Assembly (NCBI GenBank): GCA_026874595.1
Contig: CM049313.1
Span: 49,465,659-49,529,658 of the forward strand
Origin: Sipunculus nudus
Taxonomy: Eukaryota > Annelida > Sipuncula > Golfingiida > Sipunculidae
Direction: 5' to 3'
Length of the DNA stretch: 64,000 nucleotides
Shown here piece after piece: positions 1 to 11,137 of the stretch. The notes beneath the pieces were generated by a model. It was given only the letters and a program-made list of their open reading frames with translations, did not search any database and was not told the origin of the DNA. Within the stretch, counting starts at the first letter, position 1; each line of letters starts with the position of its first letter. The position numbers were made by a program, and so were the translations under genes.

Positions 1-915
1 CCAAAAATCAGGCCCGTATCTGCAGGCACTGCGAAAAAATGTCTATACATGTGCACTTTTTTTATTAAATTTTCTATGTTAGAGCACCGTCAAACGGTCA
101 AAAGTAGGTCAACTGGGACAAAACGTGAACTCGATCTGTAACTGGTCATTATCTGCAATGGACAATATCTGCAGGTATTGCGAAAAAAAGTCCGTACATG
201 TGTATTTGTCATGAAATTTCATATTTTTCATGAAATTTTCAATTTTCAGGAGCCGTAAAACAGTCAAAAGTAGGTCAACCGGGACGAAATGCGAACTCGA
301 TCTGTAACTGGTCTATATCTGCCCACACACCAAAAATCAGGCCAATATCTGCAGGCATTGAAAAAAAGTCTGTACATGTATATCTGTCATGAATATTTCT
401 ATTTTTCATGAAATTTTCTAAGTTAAGGAGGCGTAAAATGTTCAAAAGTAGTTTAACCGGGACGAATAGCAAACTTGATCTGTAACTGGTCATTATCTGC
501 CCACACACAAAAAATCAGGCCAATATCTGCAGGCATTGCAAAAAAAAGTCTGTTCATGTGTATTTGTCATGAAAATTTCTATTTTTCATGAAATTTTCTA
601 AGTTTTGGAGCCGTAAAACAGTCAAAAGTAGGTCAACTGGGACAAAACGCGAACTCGATCTGTAACTGGTCATTATCTGCCAACACATCAAAAATCAGGC
701 CAATATCTGCAGGCATTGCGAAAAAAAGGCCGTACATGTGTATTTGTCATGAAAATTTCTATTTTTCATGAAATTTTCTAAGTTGAGGAGCCGTAAAACG
801 GTCAAAAGTAGGTCAACCGGGACGAAACGCAAACTCGATCGATCTGTAACTGGTCTATATCTGCCCACACACCAAAAGTCAGGCCAATATCTGCAGGCAT
901 TGCGAAAAAAAGTCC
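1..915. repeat. Tandem array, about 178-bp unit, about six copies
   Basis: The anchor CTGCAGGCATTGCG recurs near 20, 171, 349, 526, 706 and 891, with spacings of 151, 178, 177, 180 and 185 bases. Each unit also carries a TTTTTCATGAAATTTTC block and a GTCAAAAGTAGGTCAAC block. Copies are diverged by substitutions and small indels. The array runs off the left edge. No gene is seen in it; the short minus-strand frames here are periodic shadows of the repeat. Confidence 0.9.
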
Positions 916-1025
916 GTACAACTGTTTGATTTCGGAATGACGGAAGGACGGAAGGATGATAGGACGGAATGACGGACATGGGTAAAACTATATGCCCCGG
1001 CCTCTTTGTGGCGGGGGCATAAAAA
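916..1025. repeat. GGACGG-rich tail with terminal hairpin
   Basis: A run of GGAATGACGGAAGGACGG-type motifs is followed at 991-1021 by a hairpin whose arms are TATGCCCC and GGGGCATA. The same tail style (GACGGACAGACGG) closes the array at 34-36 kb and appears in inverted form near 26.25 and 29.29 kb. It looks like the end of a mollusc-type dispersed repeat abutting the tandem array. Confidence 0.6.
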
Positions 1026-1039
1026 TGGTATTTTTTCAA

Positions 1040-1719
1040 CCATAAATTGGATGAAGTGTCTCACTATATATATATGGGGATCACTTTTACTTCAAAATTA
1101 TTATGGACTTGGACCCATCAACAGCAAGCAATGCAGGCAAATAAAGCTGTAAGTATTATCAGGGATTTTAATATAAGGTGTAAGAAAGTATTTGTGAAAC
1201 ATCTTTTTAATTTGTTTGACAGTATGGTAGCACCAATTTTAATGTATGGATGTGAGATCTGGGGTCATTCTAAAATTGAAATACTAGAGAGAGTACAGTA
1301 TAAGTTTTGTCAGTATGTTCTTGGTGTAGGAAATAACACTTCAAATGCAGCGGCTTTAGGTGATTGTGGCAGATTTCCACCTTTTTGTTACATATATGGT
1401 TCGTTGTATAAAATACTGGTTTAAAATTATTCACATGGATGACAATAGATAACCAAAGCATTTTTATATGTATTTTTTGGTTAAGGAAGATGGACAACAG
1501 TGGAAAAATTAATTGGGCCACCTTTATTAGAACATTACTATTTCAGGCAGGATATGGTTATGTGTAGATGATAGAATATGAGGGAGATATAAATAATTTT
1601 ATTGAACAATTTAAGCAACGAGTAAAAGACATGGCAGTAAATGATATTTACTCTAGTAATAAATTGTATTTCTATGGAATTTTCAAATCATTGTTAACAG
1701 TGGAAAAGTATTTATTACG
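1040..1719 (+). pseudogene. Non-LTR retrotransposon, reverse-transcriptase C-terminal part (5'-truncated)
   Basis: The frame at 1047-1424 reads as the end of an RT domain and the start of the following connector. Visible motifs are YMGITFTSKL, a LFDSMVAPILMYGCEIWG block, and a YKFCQYVLGVGNNTSNAA block followed by a degraded GELGR-like GDCGR. After 1424 the coding sense continues in shifted frames (IKYWFKIIHMDD, then FIEQFKQRVKDMA and TVEKYLL near 1600-1715) with several stops, so the copy is dead. The N-terminal endonuclease and catalytic RT core are missing, as expected from 5' truncation. The frame resumes at 3670 after an inserted foldback element. A sister copy lies on minus at 12850-14950. 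The clade (CR1/Jockey-like versus L1/Tx1-like) is not resolved here. Confidence 0.85.
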
Positions 1720-1800
1720 GTGGCTGATTTAGGACACAGAAAAAAAAAATATTTATCTCGAGATCTCGACATAACATCTCGAGATCTCGACATAGAATTT

Positions 1801-2035
1801 CGCAAAAAAAAAATTTAGGAAGCCAAAAAAAACAATTTTAGGAAGCAAAAAAAAAATTTTAGGAAGCAAAAAAAAAAAATTTTTAGGAAGCAAAAAAAAA
1901 TTTTAGGAAGCAAAAACAAATTTTTAGGAAGGAAAAAAAAAAAATTTTAGGAAGCAAAAAAAAAATTTTTAGGAAGCAAAAAAAAAAAATTTAGAAAGCA
2001 AAAAAAAAAAATTTTTAGGAAGCAAAAAAAAAATC
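1801..2035. repeat. Left TIR array of about 21-bp AGGAAGC(A)n(T)n units
   Basis: About eleven units of the form AGGAAGC followed by 8-13 A and 3-5 T. They are inverted relative to the array at 3262-3588, forming the arms of the foldback element. Confidence 0.85.
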
Positions 2036-3261
2036 TCCAGAAAAAATGTCACACTTGTCCGAACCATTCGAAGCTGATTTGACATAAAACAAAGCAACCT
2101 TATGGGGACAGTATACGTTAAGAGTGCTTACTATGGCAATTATTAAACAAAGACCATGTATACTGTGTTTAACTAAACGGTTATACAAAATAATTAATTT
2201 AAAATCAATCAAGTTTGTATATCCCCTGAGATAAGGCGAGTTGAAGAAAAGTTCAATATAAATTCAATATTTAATTATTCATATCCGTAAGGAAGATGTC
2301 AAGCCTAAATAATCTGAAACATTCTACCTGAACGGCGGATTCGGAGCCATGTCTGTTAAATCACTCAAATAGAAACGTTTAGGTCTGCATGCATGCATTG
2401 TGGGTACCTTATTATTTTAAGAATACAAACAAATATGAGCTTCTTATAGAAACACGCTTTTTGTACAATTTCTTTCAGCTTTTGTTTTATTGAAATGGTG
2501 TGTTGTTTTATGAAACATGTATTAGACCATCATAAATTAAAATATGCTTAAACTGATTACTGTGTTTTCGGGTAGGTACGCTGGGGGGGGGGGGGGGGGG
2601 GGTCGGGGAGGGGCGTTGCTTCAACCCCTAAAGCCGAAGTCTTGATCCACTATAGCTCTTACTATAGCTCAGATTAATTTAATCAACCTATCTTCATAAA
2701 TGTTTTATATTCATAAATAAACGGTTTAAAATTTCGATCATCTCTCATCATGATTTTTCTTCAGCAAAATGCTCTGCTTTGGTCTTAAAGTCGCTATTCA
2801 CCTGCCTTATTTATAGAATCTTTGTAATACAGGCTAACTCTGCATATACATATTAAAGAAGTGAAAGTAATCATAAACAAAATCTAGGTAAACATAATCT
2901 ATTAACCTTTCATAAAAATGAGCCATTGCCATGGGTAAAGGCGGTGTCTTTGTCTATATCCACGTTTTTTTATAACATGGGTCGGGGGGGGGGGGGTGCA
3001 AAAATTGCCACCGATCGTAATAGAAAGACGTCCGGCAGAAACATCTGGCTTCAATTCAGAGATTACAGATTTCTGTAAATGACAAATACTGCATTGCTTC
3101 ACATGCTCTAACGAATATAAACTAGTGATCTTTCAATAACTCGGTTACATGTTTTTATCTGTATGTTAAAACTTGCTCAAGTGCCTTGTATACAAGTAGC
3201 CTTTAGATAAAATGTTTATACGTCAAAGTGGCGTTATAAGACCCATTCCCAGCTTGGGTTT

Positions 3262-3588
3262 CTTCCTAATTTTTTTTTATTGCTTCCTAAATTTTTTTTT
3301 TTTTGCTTCCTAAAATTTTTTTTTTACTTCCTAAATATTTTTATTTGCTTCATAAAATTTTATTTTATGCTTCCTAAATTTTTTTTTTGCTTCCTAAAAA
3401 TTTTTTTTTTGCTTCCTAAAAATTTTTTTTTTGCTTCCTAAAATTTTTTTTTTTGCTTCCTAAAAATTTTTATTTGCTTCATATAATTTTATTTTATGCT
3501 TCCTAAAATTTTTTTTTTTTGCTTCCTAAAATTTTTTTTTTGCTTCCTAAAAATTTTTTTTTTGCTTCCTAAATTTTTTGTTGTTGCG
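3262..3588. repeat. Right TIR array of about 21-bp (A)n(T)nGCTTCCT units
   Basis: About fifteen units, more than in the left arm, so the arms have expanded or contracted independently. Variant units reading GCTTCATA occur twice, about 120 bases apart, each followed by a TTTTATTTTATGCTTCC unit. That suggests a multi-unit duplication within the arm. Confidence 0.85.
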
Positions 3589-3669
3589 AAATTCTATGTC
3601 GAGATCTCGAGATGTTATCTCGAGATCACGAGATAAATATTTTTTTTTTCTGTGTCCTAAATCAGCCAC

Positions 3670-4235
3670 GTAATTTATTATGTGTACCTTATAAAAATAT
3701 TACAAGGCACTCGCCAAATTGAGATGTAGCAACCATAAATTAGCAGTAGAATCAGGTCGACATAAAGGAATTGATAGAGAAGAAAAAATATGCAAATACT
3801 GTTACAATCTTGGTTATAATATCATAGAAGATGAACGTCATTTTATGTTAGAATGCCCTTTGCATAATGATCTACGTGTGAAATATTTAAGAAATGATAT
3901 GCTACAGCCTGATGAATACAATTAAAAAAAATTAATTTGGAAAATCTGTTAGAAATTTCAAATTTAGCACCCTAAGGTTTTATAAAAAGATAAAAAATAT
4001 TAGATAATTGATATATATAGCACCACTTTGTGATACATTGGAGAATTTTGAATTTTTTTTTCTCTTAGGAATGTTCATTTCTATCTTACAGAATCACAAG
4101 TACTTATTTGTATTTGATATAACTTTGAATGCACATGTTTTTAAGTAATCGTTTGTTAATGTTATTGCATATTGAATGTTTACAATTGGAACTTTGGGCC
4201 TGAGGCCTCTATTCCTGAATAAACTCTTTAACACT
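3670..4235 (+). pseudogene. Non-LTR retrotransposon C-terminus and 3' UTR (continuation of 1040-1719)
   Basis: The frame 3719-3925 contains RCSNHKLAVESGRH, then a KICKYC block and IEDERHFMLECPLHNDLR. This is the usual C-terminal zinc-knuckle-like region of mollusc non-LTR ORF2 proteins (C-x2-C, then H and C). It continues the protein broken at 1719, separated only by the foldback insertion. A 3' UTR follows; AATAAA at about 4218, after a GGGCCTGAGGCCTCTATTCC stretch, may be its polyadenylation signal. The 3' boundary is not sharply defined. Confidence 0.8.
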
Positions 4236-5174
4236 TCCTTACCATTCATTGAGCGAAGGGGGGGGGGGGGGATTGCACATTTTGCGTACTGCCAGGGTAT
4301 ATATTAAATTGCGTTCCGATATACGCGTGCTTCATAATAGCACACATTCTTATTCCGTGTTGATTGAAAAAAGACTCCAATTATCATTAAATTTATTTAT
4401 TTAAAAAAATCTCTCCCCTCCCGAAAAAAAACATGTTGATAATGGCAGTATGTTGTCAAGACATTTTATGTCAACTTTAACTACTTTAATGGTATGCAAT
4501 TTACTTGCAGTGTAAATGTTCACTAGTAGATATATTTCTTATCTGGGTCGAATAATCATTTGATCACAGGTGATGCCTGCAACATGTCGGTGCGGGTGGG
4601 GGTTGCTGCGGGGGGGGGGGGGGGGGGGGTTGTGTTATATGCATGCATTATATGCAAGTTGATTGCAGTTACATCATATTAGCATGCCATAGAACGGAGT
4701 TGTAGTAGTCCTTCAGATAAATCCTTTGTTGACGTGCATCCCTTGACTACCATTTCCCTGCAAGCACCTGTCCATGTCTGTGAGGTTCCCGTCTGTTCTC
4801 CAGGCCCCAGCCACAACATTGTGGTACTTGTCTTCCGTGTCGCCTTCTGAAGCCCCGGGTGTCTCATTCCTATACTGTTATGAAGCGAAGGGCTGCGGTT
4901 ACTGTGGCTGTGACCGTCTGTGGTTCCTGCCGCTTGTCACTAAGAAACACTAAAAGCGATTCACGAGTATCCCGAAGGCTTTTTCCATATTCCGTCTAGC
5001 CTGTGACAGTTGGTAATTGTAAATCCTCTCATCTTTTGACATATTCCGTTTAGAGAAGGGCTTCATTAGCCAGTAACGAAGAGGAAATGCGTCATATCCA
5101 ATCATATGGTACGGATCATCCGTGTCCTGCCTGGTGGTGGTTCAAGATTAGGAAATCCTGTGGTGCCAGGCCTG
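4236..5174. other. Intergenic, no gene recognised
   Basis: Contains poly-G tracts near 4258-4270 and 4611-4629 and a moderately GC-rich stretch at 4680-4960. Minus-strand frames in that stretch show no recognisable domain. Confidence 0.6.
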
Positions 5175-5182
5175 TTCCACAG
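5175..5182. repeat. Left target-site duplication TTCCACAG
   Basis: This is an exact 8-bp direct repeat with 11590-11597, flush with inverted termini on both sides. Eight bases is the hAT-type duplication length. Confidence 0.85.
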
Positions 5183-6162
5183 CATAGGCGTAGATCCCGG
5201 GGGGGATGGGGGGATATATATACCCCCCCATTATTTGACAAGGGGGGTATGGCCCATTGTATTATACCCCCCAATGTTTGACTGTGTGTAGGATAAAATG
5301 GGGATTTTCAGTTTTTTTCATACTTTAAAACCCTGCCACAGAATTCATAATTAAAATGCTTGGATTTTAAACAGTGGAAAAGGAAAACCCACAAATATGC
5401 TGAAGAAACATAAATCAATAAGTTACCACATTAGTCACCTTTGGCTTAACAGCGCCTTTGCCTGAACTAAATAAAAGAACGAAATCAATTATTTTGTAAT
5501 CTTTTAACCCTTTGGATGCCGGTGATCATTATCATAGACAAATTGTAAACCCATCATCTAATAAGCAAACATAAAAGATCTCATGCTTTACAAGATCATA
5601 AGTAGAGAAAATCTGCTTACTTAATTATTGTAGCATATTTCTTCCTAAGATATGTATCCAACAAATTTAAAAAATGACTCAATGTATACAACTTCACAAA
5701 ACATGAACTGGAAGAATGAATTTATCAAACTGAAAAGTTAACATCAATTGCCCATAAATCAAATAGGTTTCCTAATGAGATTTCTCAGATAATATGGAAG
5801 TGATGTGAAAAATCTTGATACTAGAAATATTTTGCAATGTCTTATGGGTTTACCAAAAATGAGAAATAGCATAATTTTGGTGACAGAATTATTTGTATAG
5901 CATAGGAATTATCTGGTACCAATAGGCTAAGGTATGCACTTCTGTCCTCAGATCTCGTACCTACAACAAGTCACAGTTTCACATTGATGGGTTGTGTACA
6001 CTGACATCAGTTATTTTATGTAAAATCGAAGCATTTTAAGTATGATAGGTATATATATGTTGACTTACTTTTTAATTATGAACTAATTGGTCGCGAAAAA
6101 CTCACGATATAGCAAGGAACTTTTTTAACTTTGTATCGTTCTGTAAATTTGAAAAAAACATC

Positions 6163-6233
6163 ATGAGTGACACATCCGGGGAGGACAACAGGTTGAGTTT
6201 TGTGAAAAGGAACATCACGACACCAGTGCCAAG
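6163..6233 (+). CDS. Possible small first coding exon with strong splice donor
   Basis: An ATG opens a 71-nt stretch reading MSDTSGEDNRLSFVKRNITT and a few more residues, ending at AAG|GTAAGTA, a near-consensus 5' splice site on plus. The residues are hydrophilic and match nothing I recognise. It lies inside the 6.4-kb hAT element, so it could be a leader exon of the element's transposase or a captured host exon. I could not place an in-frame acceptor: joining to the acceptor-like TTTCAG at 10816-10821 gives an early stop. Treat it as a hypothesis. Confidence 0.25.
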
Positions 6234-6839
6234 GTAAGTAAAAGAAAGTTTTCTTTATCTAAGTAAAGTTAAAATTTGGGTTGAAGTTAATAATACCCAA
6301 ATCGAGAAAAAGATGGAAAATTTGTACTCACTTTTAGTGATGTTAGTGAGAAGGTCAGAAAAAGTCGCTTAGCGTCAAGGGACTTGGTAGTATAACATGG
6401 GCTTCACATGCGCATTATATCGCATTCCATCAATTTTAGCAGTGTACAGGTTTGTGCAGGCACGCAAACGGTAGGCTTAAATTTCTACAATCGGAAAAAT
6501 TAGGCTTACCTCCTAGGACTAGCTAGATAATTTGGTTTGGCCGAAATTATTCTGAACGAGTAGCTGCTATCAATCACCATACAGAATAGCTCAGGAAAGG
6601 AATTATTTCAGGGAGTTGGAGGCAGGCCTAACAGGCCTATAGGCATATTATATGCATGGTAAATATGGACAGATTCTTGGGTCACAATAAGTCGTGTAGC
6701 CCTTAACCCGAGAGAAAATATAATGCATGGGGTATTAATTTCACTTTTATTACACCATAGGAAAGGTTTCATAAAAAGTAGGCCTATGTGCGAAAGTTAT
6801 AATCTCTTGTTCATTGTGTTATAGGTGCTCCTTTTATTG

Positions 6840-7509
6840 TGTGACACGGGCGTAACTCGTGTAGTTTAATCCGTACTGGTTGAACTCTCGTCATTTGAGC
6901 CTTAGGTTTTCACGCCTGGTCGTGGGTCACGTGATGAGTCTGGTGTGTGGAGATACACAGCGATGTCTTTCTAGAGAATTTCTGAAGCATGTGTTTACTG
7001 TGATTGGGCAAGAACATATAGACTGTTCGATAAGTGGAAGATTCCCGGTTTGGAGTGTAAAGTTATATAAAGGGGCTGTTGTTTAAAACCAGGGGGCAGA
7101 CAGCAGAGCAGATTCCAGCGGACGCAGAAGCGTATGTCAGATTCTAAGACCTTATAAGACGAATGCGGCAATTATAAATTTCCAAAGACTTTCTCCTGGA
7201 TTTTATGCATTTGGACTTCAGTTTGCTTTCTGGATGTTGTAAGAACTTTCCACAGGACTGTCATTCTCCGAGAGTTTACATTTAAAGGACTTATCGTTAT
7301 GATGGTGTTGGTATCCAGGTGCTGTACCATTATCTTTCTGTGTTATTGTATTGACTTGTTGCTATAACGCTGTTTTACTGTATAATTGTATTGATTTAGT
7401 GTATTGTATTGTTAGGGTTGATTTAGGAATACATTATAGTTATTTGTTAACAAAAAACACTGACTTCTTTATTCATTCCCCTAGACATTTCCCGCTGCCT
7501 AGTGTTACA
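6840..7509 (+). mobile_element. Candidate solo LTR (Gypsy-like)
   Basis: The stretch begins TGTGACAC and ends GTGTTACA, an 8-bp near-perfect terminal inverted repeat of the TG...CA type. Inside is a TATA-like TATATAAAGGGGC at about 7064-7076, followed by a purine-rich leader, the order expected for U3-R-U5. The flanking 5-mers (TATTG and GAATC) do not match and no primer binding site follows, so it would be an old solo LTR. A chance inverted repeat is possible. Confidence 0.35.
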
Positions 7510-7861
7510 GAATCTGATTTTTTTTATCTCCATTACAAAATTTGTGTTCATCACGCATACTAGCGACAGCGATGAACTGAAGACGATGGGGTGACAGTAC
7601 AAGCTATTGGGTTCGCATCAATTCTAGTATGTGCAGATGTGCACGTCATTTCTGACATTACTTTTTCATTTTCACCTACTTCTCGAACTGTCATTTTCCT
7701 GAGTTAAGACAAAAAAGTGACGTTTATCTGTTGGGGATATTAATAATTATTACATCCACGGTTGACTTACGTATATTCGTGCAGCAGTTTTTAATTTTAC
7801 TCGAAAAACTCGTCTCCACGTCTATCAGCGGGAGAACCATAACTTCCGGTAGGGGATTTCC

Positions 7862-8112
7862 AAACGGCCATGTGTAAAACTCGGAAGTCCGAAGTCGGAA
7901 GCAAGGACTTTTTTTTTAAAGCAATGATCGAAGCATAATTAAAATGCTACTACATCAATGGAAAGTACCTTTTTATTTTTATTGATAGAATAAGGTCTTT
8001 TCTATCATTATGTAAAATAATCAAAAGTTATCCATCCGAAGTTATAGACTATTTTTTGCTCGGAAAGCCTGGTTATGGTCCAAATGTGTAAAACTCGGAA
8101 GCCAGTAATGGC
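7862..8112. repeat. Left inverted arm of nested foldback element
   Basis: Bounded on both sides by ACTCGGAAG motifs (7878 and about 8094). It pairs with 10228-10508 in inverted orientation. Confidence 0.65.
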
Positions 8113-8626
8113 AAATGCACTGGTCATCATATCGTCAGCAAACGTGTCAAGCATTTTCAGTTTCTTCAGTATCATATATTTTTCATTAACTCAATCTGTT
8201 TTGTAACATTCATGATGCTGTTTTTTTTTATAATATATTATATTGATATTTTATTTCATTTTGTAAAACAAGATTATTTTAACTCATCAATATTTTACGC
8301 TGTTAATGCATTTTATGTTGGTGGAAACATGAAAAAAATAAAGGTTTTGATAATATTTTATACATGTGCCCCTATAAAAATCACCCTGATAATATCATAG
8401 AGACTTAAACAGAACATTTGACAGAACCAAAAAAACGTCCACTTAATGTTTTTACAAGTTGTTTCGAACAAAATATTTTATTTTTAATGTATAAATTGAA
8501 AAACCTTTTCCTCTTCCACTGACCAAAAATTTCATCAGGATTATGAATCTCTTACACTCTTATCTATATGTAATACTTTTTATGCCAAATTATATTTTAC
8601 ATTTCATGGTCCGGTTGTACACATTG

Positions 8627-8628
<2 letters not shown>

Positions 8629-8672
<44 letters not shown>
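8629..8672. repeat. (TA)n microsatellite
   Basis: About 22 TA dinucleotides. Short YIYIYI frames on minus across it are artefacts. Confidence 0.95.
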
Positions 8673-8673
<1 letters not shown>

Positions 8674-9546
8674 GTAAACAAAATGTAATTTCTTATCGAG
8701 ATCCTTGTAATCGTACAGTAATATGAAGTTGAAGGGAACACATTCTGGTTAGATGCCCTTATCATGCACATATTATTTACGTTTGAGAGTGAAATCAGTT
8801 GCAAACATACTTTAATATATTAATAAATATCCATATATTTGAAGTTGAAATGTGATGTTGAAACATCAGGAGTGAAATTATTATAATATAAATATCGAGA
8901 TTGATACAGTTTGAAAGAGAGAAACAAAAACTTGAAAAATAATTATTTTTAGTTTAAAAAAAAATATTTGCTTAAATCACAAATCGATCAGATTTTATAA
9001 TAACATATGTATTAGTATGTTTTATATTATCTGGACTGTTGTATCCTTTTTCTAACATATAAATTTAACATTTTTTTTTAAAATCGTTAAACTCTAAAAT
9101 ATTGAAAGACATTTCGTTTTGTATATGATACATGTATGTTTGTTCCTGCGATGACCTACTGGGATATATTGAATTTTAATATTTGTTCAACGTATGGAAA
9201 CTATATTACTATTTTCTATTTTGAATGACATCGTAATTTATTACTGTATTTTTAATACCGTATTAGGGTTTATAATACCATATTTATTATTCAGTGGTGC
9301 AACCATAGAGGGCGCAAGCCCGTTCAGACGTAATATCTCTCATTTTATCGAGTTCTTTTCCCATTTATTCGTAATTAATTTTCATTTCTTCTAGATTACT
9401 TTTTTTATTCCCTAGCAAATTCATTATTATATTTATTACTTTCCAATTCATAAATTGGTGATTTACTCCACTGAGAAAGCATCCGAATATATACTAGTAT
9501 AATGAGAGAGGAAGTATTTCCGTTATCACACTTTTCTCGATAATAA

Positions 9547-9720
9547 CCCCCCCCCCCCCCCCCCCATCGCATTACCGTGTGAGTCATGCACGGTATCCCC
9601 ACAGAGCTGAGTTCAGGGTGGGATCGACCGTGAAATATCTCTCGGCTCCTCGGCTGATACTCAGACTCGCGCACTGTGTTCTGCTGTCCGAGCCTGTGCG
9701 CCCACAGATCACAAATGTCG
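9547..9720 (+). repeat. Dispersed SINE-like unit, copy 1
   Basis: After a poly-C tract, the sequence CATGCACGGTATCCCCACAG, then a GGGATCGACCGTGAAATATCTC block, then a CTCGGCTGATACTCAGACTC block parallels 61575-61695. There the matching blocks are GGGCACAGTCTCCCC, GGCCGACCGTGAAAAATCTC and CTCGGCGGATATTCGAATTC. A third partial copy lies near 49790-49920. The TTCGAATTC-type segment resembles a tRNA B box, so a tRNA-derived SINE is possible, but the copies are too few and too decayed to be sure. Confidence 0.5.
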
Positions 9721-10031
9721 GAAAGAATGCAAAGATTGTCATAAGACTTAATCATATCAATTATTTTACAACGATTACTACATTTAAATACTAGGAGTGA
9801 CATTTGCCAGTTATACATGTATAGACGCGCATTTCATCATTGACATTAACATGTTACGAACTTTTGAATATTTGGAATTTCCAGTTTATACCGTAATTTT
9901 ATAGAAATATACATATTAAAGCCCAACAACCTAAAGTTTGAATATATTGTTCAAAAACATGTAGGAGAATAGTTGCGGAACAGAAAATCAATCATAATAT
10001 TGAGATGGGGTGAAATATATTACGTGAAAAT

Positions 10032-10034
<3 letters not shown>

Positions 10035-10079
<45 letters not shown>
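10035..10079. repeat. (TA)n microsatellite
   Basis: Uninterrupted TA run of about 45 bases in the centre of the nested foldback element. Confidence 0.95.
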
Positions 10080-10083
<4 letters not shown>

Positions 10084-10227
10084 TTTACAAATAAAAAAAT
10101 TAAGAACTTACAGTTTTCCGATTATGTATCATGTATTGTATTATACACTCATTAAAAGCAGAATCATGCATAAGCAATTTTAAAATATGCATGCAACTAT
10201 AATTATAATGAAACTGCATTTGGGCAC

Positions 10228-10508
10228 AAGTTAACCAGGGCTTCTCTGTGACTTCCGAGTTATACACATTGGATAACATCCAAGCACTTCTGACTGACTT
10301 CCGAGACTGGCTTCCGAGCACAAAATCTTCCATAACGTTCAGATTACACAATGGATAACTATTATTCTTCACAGAATGATAAAAAAGATCTTATTCTATC
10401 GGGGAGAAAACAAAACGGTATTGAAGCATTAGCATTTTGTATATGCTTTAAACTGCTTTCGTTGGTTTCCGGCTTCCGGCTTCCGAGTTTACATACATGA
10501 CCGCGCCA
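10228..10508. repeat. Right inverted arm of nested foldback element
   Basis: Inverted counterpart of 7862-8112. The terminal GGCTTCCGGCTTCCGAG repeats the TTCCGGC motif, a small internal expansion not seen in the left arm. Confidence 0.65.
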
Positions 10509-10821
10509 TGACACATTTAGTTTTGAATGAGAAGTACCGCTTCACGTGAATCGGTGCCACAGTGATGAAAGGAGGTAATAAATGTAATTATTTTTGTGTA
10601 ACAACATTTTTTCTTCGATATTTAGCACATATAATACGACTATATAAGCCTGTGATGCCAAATAATACCAGACAGGAAATATTTTGATCCGACCCTTAGA
10701 ATTGGCGTTCTGTTGTGACTGCCATCATGACTCCAGGCCCTATCAGTTTATTTCCGAAGGCCTGAGTGTCATGTTGTCATGGCTACACGCATACGTAACA
10801 ATTGTTGTTTGTCCATTTCAG

Positions 10822-11137
10822 ATGTCCATTCCCCCACGGAAAAGGGCCGGGTCAACACCTACAGCTGATAACCAACCGAGTATGTTAAAATACTTAAAAA
10901 AAACAGGGAACATCATCATCATCGTCTGCCACATCCAAAACTATAATGATAACTCAAGATCCAAGATTGCCGCCAAGAAAAAGTCATAATACCGGTACTA
11001 TTCAAGCCGCTACAGCTACATCGTCATCATCTTCTGCTGACACTACCGTAACTATGCCCTCTGAAAATCATTTGCCAAGAGGAAGTCCTACTGCAAATGA
11101 AGATGCTGCAGCTGCAATTGAATTTCAACTGAAGTAA
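10822..11137 (+). pseudogene. Possible hAT transposase N-terminus, frameshifted
   Basis: A strong acceptor-like TTTGTCCATTTCAG precedes ATG at 10822. The frame reads MSIPPRKRAGSTPTADNQPS then MLKYLKK. At a run of eight A residues (about 10896-10903) the sense shifts to the +1 frame, continuing QGTSSSSSATSK and then a Ser/Thr-rich stretch that includes ITQDPRLPPRKSHNTG, ending at a stop at 11135-11137. A basic start followed by a leucine/phenylalanine-K-K motif and a Ser-rich linker is common ahead of the BED or TTF zinc finger of hAT transposases. Its place just inside the right end of the hAT element fits. No catalytic domain follows, so the call rests on context and composition. Confidence 0.4.

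Larger units (their letters stand above)
1720..3669. mobile_element. Foldback / long-TIR non-autonomous DNA element inside the LINE
   Basis: The ends are inverted copies: GTGGCTGATTTAGGACACAG at 1720 and its complement ending at 3669. Each is followed inward by an A- or T-run, a palindromic CTCGAGATCTCGA block, GAATTTCGC or its complement, and an array of about 21-bp units. The 1.2-kb centre (2036-3260) has no transposase and includes two poly-G tracts (2583-2602, about 2985-2996). TTTATTACG at 1711-1719 and TTTATTATG at 3674-3682 look like a 9-bp target duplication, although the right boundary is ambiguous by four bases. A 9-bp duplication with long TIRs would suit a Mutator-like or foldback element; that assignment is inference. 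It interrupts the retrotransposon ORF, so it is the younger insertion. Confidence 0.8.
7862..10508. mobile_element. Foldback-like element nested in the hAT element
   Basis: Two inverted arms of about 250-280 bp, 7862-8112 and 10228-10508, match over their length. Both start with GGCCATGT or GGTCATGT followed by a GTAAACTCGGAAG-type block. Both contain a TTATCCAT...GAAT(A/G)ATAAAAAAG(A/G)TCTTATTCTATC-type core, and both end with a second CTCGGAAGCCAG or GACTTCCGAG block. The 2.1-kb centre is AT-rich with (TA)n tracts, a poly-C tract (9547-9565) and one SINE-like unit. No transposase is seen, and no clear target duplication. Confidence 0.65.

Noticed and set aside
1-915. CRISPR array
   Set aside because: Units are 150-185 bp, diverged and contiguous, with no short-repeat/unique-spacer pattern; the genome is eukaryotic in character.
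4679-4867. 62-codon minus frame in a GC-richer stretch
   Set aside because: No recognisable family; alternative frames are equally open.
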